NCBI GenBank assembly: GCA_029249445.1
Contig: JAQWHI010000009.1
Coordinates: forward strand, 1-64,000
DNA length: 64,000 bases
DNA from: Crocinitomicaceae bacterium
GTDB taxonomy: Bacteria; Bacteroidota; Bacteroidia; Flavobacteriales_D; Crocinitomicaceae
Direction: 5' to 3'
Shown piece after piece: positions 1 to 6,298 of the stretch (position 1 is the stretch's first letter; each line of letters starts with the position of its first letter). The notes under the pieces are model-generated. The model was not told the DNA's origin, made no database searches, and saw nothing but the letters and a program-made list of their open reading frames with translations. The position numbers and the translations under genes were made by a program.

Positions 1-136
1 GGTTACGACAAGTTAAAAGGCAAAGTTCAAACCAAAAGAGTAAATTCTATTTTCTCTTCAATCCCTTTATTATCAAGGGATTTAGCAAAAATAAAAAGCG
101 GACAACCAGTTGATTTCAACCAATTCTCCGCTAGAG

Positions 137-210
137 TGACCCCGACAGGATTCAAACCTGTAACCCTCAGAGCCGAAATCTGATGCGCTATTCAGTTGCG
201 CCACGGGGCC
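137..210 (-). tRNA. tRNA-Arg (anticodon TCG)
   Basis: The minus strand folds as a full cloverleaf. The acceptor stem GGCCCCG pairs with CGGGGTC (one G-U) and the discriminator base is A. The anticodon stem TCAGA/TCTGA encloses loop TTTCGGC, giving anticodon TCG (reads CGA, arginine). The T arm ACAGG/CCTGT has loop TTTGAAT. CCA is not encoded. The first 20-22 nt of this gene are repeated twice more immediately 5' of it. A -33/-7 promoter lies about 160 nt upstream, so the primary transcript should carry a long leader containing those partial copies. Confidence 0.95.
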
Positions 211-322
211 TTTTGCCAAGTGGTGTGGCTAAATACCAAGTAGTATTCAGTTGCGCCACGGTGCCTTTTGCCAAGTGGTGTGACTAAATACCAAGTAGTA
301 TTCAGTTGCGCCACGGGGCCTT
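189..322 (-). repeat. 55-bp tandem repeat carrying the tRNA-Arg 5' end
   Basis: A 55-bp unit is tandemly repeated. It consists of the first 20-22 nt of the tRNA-Arg plus about 33 nt of spacer. The tRNA 5' ends sit at 210 (the functional gene), 265 and 320 on the minus strand, at exact 55-bp steps. The middle copy has one substitution in the acceptor strand (GGCACCG instead of GGCCCCG), and the two spacers differ at one position. The extra copies lack the anticodon arm, T arm and 3' acceptor strand, so they cannot fold as tRNAs. All copies lie inside the predicted tRNA precursor transcript. Confidence 0.9.
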
Positions 323-373
323 CATTACAATGGTTTTCAATTGAAAAATTGATATTGTGCATTGCATGCAGCG

Positions 374-404
374 CAAAGGTACTATTGAAATCACATTTTA
401 CCAA
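374..404 (-). promoter_or_regulatory. Promoter of tRNA-Arg precursor
   Basis: On the minus strand there is a TTG (plus 402-404), 20 nt of spacer and TACCTTTG (plus 374-381). This matches the Bacteroidota pattern of TTG at -33 and TAnnTTTG at -7. Transcription should start near 368-370, run through the two partial tRNA repeats and reach the tRNA. No TAnnTTTG element was noticed between the repeats and the tRNA. Confidence 0.65.
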
Positions 405-469
405 CATGAATCGCAAACTATTTGCAGGGTTGTATTTTTCTAGTGCTTGTTTTTCATGTTTAGGATTCC

Positions 470-490
470 AATTTTGACCTTAATTTTGAC
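470..490 (+). promoter_or_regulatory. Two direct repeats AATTTTGAC upstream of copper operon
   Basis: The 9-mer AATTTTGAC occurs at 470-478 and again at 482-490, a 12-bp period, immediately upstream of the -33 TTG of the copper operon promoter. Direct repeats spaced about one helical turn and abutting a -33 element are where an activator would bind. No cognate regulator gene is adjacent, so the identity of the regulator is unknown. Confidence 0.35.
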
Positions 491-521
491 TTGCAATTGT
501 GTGTTCATTCCATTAGTTTTG
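491..521 (+). promoter_or_regulatory. Promoter of copper operon
   Basis: TTG at 491-493, a 20-nt spacer and TAGTTTTG at 514-521 match the Bacteroidota -33/-7 consensus. The element ends 6 nt before the ATG at 528, so the mRNA would be leaderless or nearly so. This supports ATG 528 over start codons further upstream. Confidence 0.6.
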
Positions 522-527
522 ATTGTT

Positions 528-995
528 ATGAAGGTCATAAATCGATTCTTTCTTGTAATGTTGGCGTTCGTTGTGTTTACAACTTCGTTGTGTTTTGCTG
601 TAGATGTTCACATCTGCGAAGGGAAAGTTCAGTCCCAAGCATTCTTTCGTTCAGCTGATGCTTGTGAGCAAATGGCAGAAATGGAAAAAGAAGAACTTCC
701 AGCATGCTGCAAAAAGATTCGAGATGAAAAGATCGCACAATCATCATCAAAAAGCTTGTTTAAGAAAAAGGCATGTTGCTTTAATTGTTCTTTCGAATAC
801 AAATTGGACCAAAGTAGTGCCCCTCAGAATTCTTCAGTCCTGCTCTTTTGCACTGATGGAATAATGGATTTTGATTTTTTGAAATTTCAAATAGGACCTG
901 AACTTAGCGATGTCTTGCTTTCTTTCCCCCTCTTAAAACCGCCCTCGTTTCTGAGGCAGGATTTTCAATCATTGTATCAAGTATATCTTATCTGA
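528..995 (+). CDS. HYC_CC_PP family small secreted protein
   Basis: A 155-residue protein with an N-terminal hydrophobic signal (about residues 5-25). It has the hallmark arrangement of the Bacteroidota HYC_CC_PP family: His28-x-Cys30 just after the signal, CC at 60-61 and 83-84, a further Cys87, and PP at 138-139. The Tyr of the HYC motif is Ile here. The function of the family is not established. The Cys/His motifs and its place as first gene before an HMA protein and oxidases suggest metal binding in the periplasm (inference). In-frame codons further upstream (from 447) were rejected because the promoter -7 element ends at 521. Confidence 0.75.
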   Translation: MKVINRFFLVMLAFVVFTTSLCFAVDVHICEGKVQSQAFFRSADACEQMAEMEKEELPACCKKIRDEKIAQSSSKSLFKKKACCFNCSFEYKLDQSSAPQNSSVLLFCTDGIMDFDFLKFQIGPELSDVLLSFPLLKPPSFLRQDFQSLYQVYLI

Positions 996-1062
996 TCCTC
1001 TTCTCCACCTCTCGATCCATTGAGGGGGCCATCTAGTGTATAGAAACATTAAAACAGAAGAG

Positions 1063-1419
1063 ATGAAAAAGATACCTGTCGCACTTCTTTGTGCGGTCGC
1101 GCTGCTCTTGATGAGCAATTCAAGCGCAAAAAAGAAAAAAGCAACATTTACAGTATATGGAATATGTCAAATGTGTGAAACAATAATTGAAGGCACATTG
1201 GCGGAGACAGAAGGAGTAATTTGGGCCGATTGGGAGCTAGAAACAAAATTGCTCACGGTCAAATACACTCCATCAGTTATTTCGTTAGTAGAAATTAAAC
1301 AAAAACTTGCATCAGCCGGTTATGATAGTGATGATGTGCGCGCAACAGATGAGGCATATGAAGCCCTGCATGCTTGCTGTAAATATGAGCGTCCTGAACC
1401 TAAAACACCTGAAAAATGA
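1063..1419 (+). CDS. Periplasmic heavy-metal-associated (HMA) domain protein
   Basis: A 118-residue protein with a signal peptide (about 1-22) and a single HMA ferredoxin-like domain (about 27-95). The metal-binding loop GICQMC has Cys35-x-x-Cys38. A C-terminal HACCKY adds a second possible thiol site. HMA domains of this size carry Cu(I) or other soft metals; export to the periplasm suggests a copper scavenger or chaperone for the oxidases encoded downstream (inference). ATG 1063 starts directly at the signal peptide and is preferred over the upstream GTG at 1036. The stop codon overlaps the next gene's start by 4 bp. Confidence 0.8.
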   Translation: MKKIPVALLCAVALLLMSNSSAKKKKATFTVYGICQMCETIIEGTLAETEGVIWADWELETKLLTVKYTPSVISLVEIKQKLASAGYDSDDVRATDEAYEALHACCKYERPEPKTPEK

Positions 1420-2102
1420 AAAAAAACCTATTTTTTACAAGCCTATTTATTTTAGCCACAAACGCATTAAATGCCCAAACATTTGAGTGGACGACCAACG
1501 ATTCAGTGGTTGAGAATTTAACACAGAACAGTACCGCTATGTTCCCTTTACACCAAAAGGCAATTGGCAATGATACAATAGTCCTAGCAGTTGAGATTAT
1601 CTACAACGACATTCCATCGGCGTGGGATGGTATGGTGTGTATTTATGGCACCTGCTTTGGATCCATTCCTGTTGTAGGAACTACAGCTCAAATGGACCCA
1701 ATTTATGGATCCAACGAAGGTATGGTGCGTCTTACTGTGAATCCATTTAGCGGAACGGAAATGGCAAAACTACAAGTATATGTATATGACACCGCTTTCC
1801 CAAATGATGGGGATACCGCCACTTTCATTTTGAACCCAACCCTTGGAGTGAGTGAAGCGAGCCATTTGACAAACAGCCTGCGCGTGTACCCAAATCCTGC
1901 AAATACGCTTATTCAAGTTACTGCTGCGACTAGAATGACAGTAATTGAAGTATACGATTTGGCTGGAAAATGTGTGCATCAACAGCAAGTAAATAAGTTT
2001 AGTTCTCTTTTAAATATTGAGGAACTTGTAGCTGGAGCCTATGTTCTTCGTGTTGTCGACAACAACGGTCTCGTTATCACGAAAAAAGTTATTAAGGAAT
2101 GA
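1416..2102 (+). CDS. T9SS type A sorting domain protein, unknown function
   Basis: A 228-residue protein with a signal peptide ending near NALNA/Q (about residue 20) and a C-terminal Por secretion tail (about 155-228). The tail shows YPNPA, the central VYDLAGK and a terminal basic segment. The middle part (about 22-150) is a beta-rich domain of roughly 130 residues that I do not recognise; it contains two cysteines in an ICIYGTC-like patch (Val-Cys-Ile-Tyr-Gly-Thr-Cys). It should cross the outer membrane by T9SS and be displayed on or released from the cell surface. ATGA overlaps on both sides place it firmly in the copper operon. A role in copper handling is inferred only from context. Confidence 0.75.
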   Translation: MKKNLFFTSLFILATNALNAQTFEWTTNDSVVENLTQNSTAMFPLHQKAIGNDTIVLAVEIIYNDIPSAWDGMVCIYGTCFGSIPVVGTTAQMDPIYGSNEGMVRLTVNPFSGTEMAKLQVYVYDTAFPNDGDTATFILNPTLGVSEASHLTNSLRVYPNPANTLIQVTAATRMTVIEVYDLAGKCVHQQQVNKFSSLLNIEELVAGAYVLRVVDNNGLVITKKVIKE

Positions 2103-2950
2103 AAGCTCTACTCATTTTTGTGCTTCTTTGTCCGGCAATAGTGAATGCCGCAATCGTCAATGAGTCGCTGTATATTTTGAAAGATTCAATAGTTGTTTCT
2201 TCAGGAGAGAAGTTGCCTTATTTGACTTACAATGCATCGACCAGCTTTACTGGGACGAATGCACGTATTGTTTTGAGTCCCGGAGATGTTTTGGATTTGT
2301 GGGTTCACAATATGGATGCCAGCGAACATCATTTTGAAATTCGAGGCACAACTCCTTCGGAGTCAATTTTGTCAGGAGACTCGATTCATATTATACACAC
2401 GTTTCTAGAAAATGGAATCCATGTATTTCACGACCCGTTGAATTATCCGAATCAAGCGTCACTGGGATTGGGGGGAATGATTGTCGTTCGCGACCATTCT
2501 TACCCGAGCTTTTATTGGAATATAAAAGAGCACAAACGAGGGCAGAACGATACGGTTCTTTTGGGTGGAGCTGTAGATTGGGCGCACTATTCTCCCGATT
2601 TTTTCACCATCAATGGCAAAAGTAATCCATACATCAATCAAGACTCGAATGCTCGAGTAACTGGAATAGTCGGGGATGAAATATACATCTATGTGACCAA
2701 TACAGGGCAGAGCATTCACCCACTTCATTTTCATGGATACCATGTCGAAGTAAGAGCTTCAACAAGAAATCCGAATCATGTCGGAAGAATGAAAGACAGC
2801 CAAGGAATATACCCTGCTGAAGGTGTTGTTTTGCGCTTGATCCCAGATAAGGAAGGAGAATATCCAGTGCATGACCACAACCTTGTAACGACAACAGGGG
2901 CAAATGTATACCCGTTGGGTTTGTTTACCACAATTTTAATTGCACCATGA
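2099..2950 (+). CDS. Multicopper oxidase-like two-cupredoxin protein without type 1 copper ligands
   Basis: A 283-residue protein with signal peptide 1-17 and two cupredoxin-like domains (about 30-132 and 150-283). Domain 2 has HPLHFHG (207-213) and a late H258-D-H260 where oxidases with a type 1 site have HCH. Residue 264, normally the type 1 His, is Thr. So His210, His212, His258 and His260 could contribute half of a trinuclear copper site, but there is no type 1 Cys. Domain 1 has histidines (SEHHF, HVFH) but no Cys. It lies between a T9SS protein and a complementary oxidase gene, with 4-bp overlaps on both sides. It has no T9SS tail. See findings for the split-enzyme hypothesis. Confidence 0.75.
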   Translation: MKALLIFVLLCPAIVNAAIVNESLYILKDSIVVSSGEKLPYLTYNASTSFTGTNARIVLSPGDVLDLWVHNMDASEHHFEIRGTTPSESILSGDSIHIIHTFLENGIHVFHDPLNYPNQASLGLGGMIVVRDHSYPSFYWNIKEHKRGQNDTVLLGGAVDWAHYSPDFFTINGKSNPYINQDSNARVTGIVGDEIYIYVTNTGQSIHPLHFHGYHVEVRASTRNPNHVGRMKDSQGIYPAEGVVLRLIPDKEGEYPVHDHNLVTTTGANVYPLGLFTTILIAP

Positions 2951-4158
2951 TGAGACAGTTGTATTTAGCACTTGTATCTTTCGCGGCTGTCCTTGGTGCA
3001 AATGCACAAATGGACAGTGTTTTGACCTTAATCTCAAAAATTGATTTTCAGCCAAGTCATGAATTGCACGATGGGAATCAAATTTTATTGATGGGATATT
3101 CAAGCACTATAGGAGGTTCATTGAATCTTCCATCCCCAACACTTGAGTTCAAAGAAAACGATTCAATTCAATTAGATATGTGGAATCTTTCCCAAGGTCC
3201 TCCGCACACAATCCACTTGCATGGACTTGATGTTGATCAAGAAAATGACGGTGTCCCTGCCTTATCATTTTCTGTTGCACATGATGATACGGGAAGCTAT
3301 ATGTTTAAAGCCCCACACCCAGGAACCTATTTGTACCATTGTCATGAAACGTCTGTACTGCATGTACAAGCAGGGATGTATGGTGTGATAATTGTTCGAC
3401 CCAATAGTACGGATACAATGACTTGGGACAATGGGTATAGCTTTCACAGTGAACGCACCTGGCTTATGTCGGAAATTGACACCAATTGGCACCACGATAC
3501 AATCATTAATCACACGTACGATTCAACAGCCATGACACATCTGGTCTTGGATTACAGACTACAGCATTTCCTTATAAATGGAAAGAGTGAACATCAGTTA
3601 GTAGGGAATGTAGAACTGTTTGCAAGCCTTGGAGAACAGGTTTATTTGCGCTTGGCCAATATCGGAAATTATGGAAATCGAATGATTTTGCCAAGCGTCC
3701 TTAATGCCCAACAAGTTTCGTCAGATGGCCGGCCATTGCCCAATACTGTTTTATCCGACACCATAGAAATTTTACCCGGTGAGCGGTACGGTGTTTTACT
3801 GGATTGTGATGCACACTTTCAGGGAACGGGAGTTGTAGAGTATTTTAATTTGAATACAGGTCAGGTGGAAAACACGCAAAACATTGCTGTAACCGTAGAT
3901 GGTTATGTTGGGATCTCTGAGTACTTAGAGGAACCCAAAATGTTTCCAAACCCGGCAACAAACCAACTGATGATAGCACTGCCAGAGTCAATTCAAGAAA
4001 TGGCCTCTGTCACCATTGAAAACATGCTTGGACGCAGAGTTTTAGAACAAAAAATTTCCGATAAACCTATAATTATTGCACCTTTAGTGTCAGGTAATTA
4101 TATCGTTCGAATTCGTTCTAAAGGTCGGGAATGGAACAGAAAATTAATTATACAATAA
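2947..4158 (+). CDS. Multicopper oxidase-like protein with type 1 site in domain 1 and T9SS tail
   Basis: A 403-residue protein with signal peptide 1-20, a first cupredoxin domain (about 40-152), a second beta domain (about 200-318) and a T9SS tail (about 330-403, starting MFPNPA). Domain 1 carries HTIHLHG (His87, His90, His92) and HCH-x5-H-x3-GM (His131, Cys132, His133, His139, Met144). That is a full type 1 ligand set plus four histidines of a trinuclear site. Domain 2 has no comparable His motifs. A functional trinuclear cluster therefore needs another subunit, plausibly the preceding gene product. The tail predicts surface display. ATG 2947 overlaps the upstream stop. Confidence 0.8.
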   Translation: MMRQLYLALVSFAAVLGANAQMDSVLTLISKIDFQPSHELHDGNQILLMGYSSTIGGSLNLPSPTLEFKENDSIQLDMWNLSQGPPHTIHLHGLDVDQENDGVPALSFSVAHDDTGSYMFKAPHPGTYLYHCHETSVLHVQAGMYGVIIVRPNSTDTMTWDNGYSFHSERTWLMSEIDTNWHHDTIINHTYDSTAMTHLVLDYRLQHFLINGKSEHQLVGNVELFASLGEQVYLRLANIGNYGNRMILPSVLNAQQVSSDGRPLPNTVLSDTIEILPGERYGVLLDCDAHFQGTGVVEYFNLNTGQVENTQNIAVTVDGYVGISEYLEEPKMFPNPATNQLMIALPESIQEMASVTIENMLGRRVLEQKISDKPIIIAPLVSGNYIVRIRSKGREWNRKLIIQ

Positions 4159-4175
4159 TCAATAACACAAATAAC

Positions 4176-5150
4176 ATGAAATCACTTTTAATTGGAGTAT
4201 TTATCTCCGCATCGATCGGGTCATTAATGGCCCAAACAGACATTAATTTGACCTTTAGACACACGTTTAATGCTGATGATTTGACCTATGGAACAACATA
4301 CACACGTCCTGGCTTGCCTGCGGTGAGTTTATCACGCGTTCAATATTATTTGAGTGGCTTTGAGTTGACGCATGATGAAGGCCAAACACTTGCATTACCT
4401 GATACGTATATTTTAGGAAGTGGAAATATTTCCAATTATAACTTGGCCAATGAAAACATTACGACACTTGAAGGAATCCGCTTTGATCTTGGAGTTGATT
4501 CGGCAAGAAATCACTTAGGAACAAGCAATTGGCCAGAGCACCATCCGCTTGGGTCAAAATCACCAACGATGGATTGGGGATGGCCCGCAGGTTACTTCTT
4601 CTGGACATTCGATGGAATGGTTGATGGGAACGGTGATGGAACTCCAAACGTTCCGTTTCAAATGCACGGCTTTGGAGACAACCTGATTCGAAATGTTGAT
4701 CCGCTTACAGGCTTTACCATTACTGGGTCAACCATTGACCTTACGGTTTATGTGAATGTCGCAGACTGGTTGTTAAATAACGACCTGACTACAATGGGAT
4801 TTGAACACAGTTCAGGTCCAAAGAATGCGACACTTGGTGATAACACCAATGATGAGACGGTATTTACCTTAGTTTCATCTGCTGGAATTAAAACAGTTTC
4901 TGGAAATGGAAGTCATATTTATGCAGACAATACACTTTCTTATGCGCCAACGATTTATTACGATTTGGCGACACTTGATAAGGTGGATGTATTTGTATAT
5001 GACATGACTGGAAAAGTTGTTTTGGAAGACAGAGCACAACATCATGAAGGAAATTACTTTATTCGAAAAGAGTTGGAATCGGGGTCATACATCATTGTTT
5101 TTAAGAACGATAACCTGGAGGAACAACTGAAATTTACCGTACAGAAATAA
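4176..5150 (+). CDS. MbnP family copper-binding protein with T9SS tail
   Basis: A 324-residue protein with signal peptide 1-20. An MbnP-like domain (about 22-235) opens with the characteristic beta strand and SLSRVQYYLSGFEL, followed by a Trp-rich stretch MDWGWPAGYFFW (about 132-143) and PFQMHGF. A T9SS tail occupies about 255-324 (VFVYDMTGK). MbnP proteins are secreted and, where studied, a tryptophan is converted to kynurenine by the di-haem partner MbnH to make a copper site. The MbnH gene follows 7 bp downstream, which supports the assignment. The T9SS tail implies transport to the cell surface, unlike methanotroph MbnP. ATG 4176 starts exactly at the signal peptide. Confidence 0.82.
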   Translation: MKSLLIGVFISASIGSLMAQTDINLTFRHTFNADDLTYGTTYTRPGLPAVSLSRVQYYLSGFELTHDEGQTLALPDTYILGSGNISNYNLANENITTLEGIRFDLGVDSARNHLGTSNWPEHHPLGSKSPTMDWGWPAGYFFWTFDGMVDGNGDGTPNVPFQMHGFGDNLIRNVDPLTGFTITGSTIDLTVYVNVADWLLNNDLTTMGFEHSSGPKNATLGDNTNDETVFTLVSSAGIKTVSGNGSHIYADNTLSYAPTIYYDLATLDKVDVFVYDMTGKVVLEDRAQHHEGNYFIRKELESGSYIIVFKNDNLEEQLKFTVQK

Positions 5151-5157
5151 AAAGTCA

Positions 5158-6144
5158 ATGCGCCGATTTGGATCTCTTTTTGGACTCTTCTTATTCGTTT
5201 CTTTTGTTGTTTATTGTAAGACCTACAGCACAGAGACGAATGGGGTTGGGCCGATAGATTCTGACGCAAAATCTCAATACAAGATAGCGTTGGGGAGGAG
5301 TTTATTTTACGACCCAATGCTATCTCGTGATACATCTATATCTTGCGCAGTATGTCACAAACAAGATCTAGCATTTACGGATGGACTGCCGCAAAGCATT
5401 GGGATTAAAGATAGAAAGGGAACGCGCAATGCTCCAACACTCACAAATGTCGCGAACCGGCCCTACTTTATGTTGGACGGTGTGAATCCATCATTAGAAG
5501 CTCAGATCACTGCACCGATTCAGGAACATGCAGAGTTTGATTTTCACATACTTTTAATTGTAGAGCGACTCAAAAGTAGACCAAACTATGTTCGTTTGGC
5601 CCGTATGGGATACAATTCAGAAATTACCAATTGGGTCGTCTTCAATTCAATTGCTGAATTTGAGCGGACGTTAATTAGTAAAGACGCGCCGTATGATCAT
5701 TTTATAAAAGGAGATTCAAGTGCATTAACCCCATCTCAAAAGAGGGGCCATGATTTGTTTTTTAATACGCTCTATTGTGGAAAATGTCATAACGGACCTG
5801 ATCTTACAAATAACGTTCTTACCAACAACGGCTTGTACGAGAAATACCAGGATTCAGGACGCATGCGGTTGACACATCACGAAGCCGATCGGGCCATCTT
5901 TAAGGTGCCAACGCTGAGAAATATTACAGTGACTGCACCATACATGCACAATGGACGTTTTGAGTCTTTGGAGGAAGTCATTGCACATTACATGGCCGGA
6001 GGGGCAAAGCATCCGAACAAGAGTGAACTGATTGTTCCTTTTGACTTGACGAAAGATCAACGAACAGATTTGATGCATTTCTTTGAATCCTTAACTGACT
6101 CGGTATTTTTGAACAACCCTGCATATAGTGAAATAGAATATTAA
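5158..6144 (+). CDS. Di-haem cytochrome c peroxidase / MbnH-like protein
   Basis: A 328-residue protein with an N-terminal hydrophobic signal ending near Cys20 (possible lipoprotein, although Tyr precedes the Cys). It has two CxxCH haem c motifs, CAVCH at 63-67 and CGKCH at 207-211, in the two-domain layout of the CcpA/MauG/MbnH family. An APYMHNGRF segment near residue 266 and a following ESLEEVIAHYM helix match the C-terminal haem domain. Beside MbnP the likely role is MbnH, which oxidises an MbnP tryptophan; ordinary hydrogen peroxide reduction is the alternative. Last gene of the operon. The 154-bp gap to porZ has only a weak hairpin near 6194-6210. Confidence 0.85.
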   Translation: MRRFGSLFGLFLFVSFVVYCKTYSTETNGVGPIDSDAKSQYKIALGRSLFYDPMLSRDTSISCAVCHKQDLAFTDGLPQSIGIKDRKGTRNAPTLTNVANRPYFMLDGVNPSLEAQITAPIQEHAEFDFHILLIVERLKSRPNYVRLARMGYNSEITNWVVFNSIAEFERTLISKDAPYDHFIKGDSSALTPSQKRGHDLFFNTLYCGKCHNGPDLTNNVLTNNGLYEKYQDSGRMRLTHHEADRAIFKVPTLRNITVTAPYMHNGRFESLEEVIAHYMAGGAKHPNKSELIVPFDLTKDQRTDLMHFFESLTDSVFLNNPAYSEIEY

Positions 6145-6233
6145 GATCATGTTTTGTGGTTCCTTGGTGCACCTCTTTTCATGAATTTGCTTCAACTCGA
6201 ATTGTGAGTTTTAATCATTTCCAATCAAATCAC

Positions 6234-6263
6234 TTGAATATCACTGGAAATCAAATATTTTTG
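6234..6263 (+). promoter_or_regulatory. Promoter of porZ-recO
   Basis: TTG at 6234-6236, a 19-nt spacer and TATTTTTG at 6256-6263 match the Bacteroidota -33/-7 consensus. The element ends 35 nt before the porZ ATG at 6299, leaving a normal short leader. Confidence 0.65.
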
Positions 6264-6298
6264 TAGCGGTTGCGTTTATACGCCTACAAAGAAAAGAT

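Noticed and set aside
60-82. Hairpin AATCCCTT/AAGGGATT as a terminator
   Set aside because: An 8-bp stem is present but no T-run follows on either strand, so intrinsic termination is doubtful.
1-136. End of a gene entering from the left
   Set aside because: Short open frames exist but none shows recognisable sequence, so no call is made.
246-320. Two further tRNA-Arg genes
   Set aside because: Only the first 20-22 nt of the tRNA are repeated. Anticodon arm, T arm and the 3' acceptor strand are missing, so no cloverleaf forms.
189-322. Attachment site of an integrative element
   Set aside because: No integrase or element boundary is visible, and tRNA att sites normally duplicate the 3' end of the gene, not the 5' end.
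192-416. Protein-coding frame on the minus strand over the tRNA repeats
   Set aside because: It overlaps the tRNA and its tandem repeats and has no recognisable protein features.
6194-6212. Terminator after the MbnH-like gene
   Set aside because: The stem is only five base pairs followed by four T residues, too weak to call.
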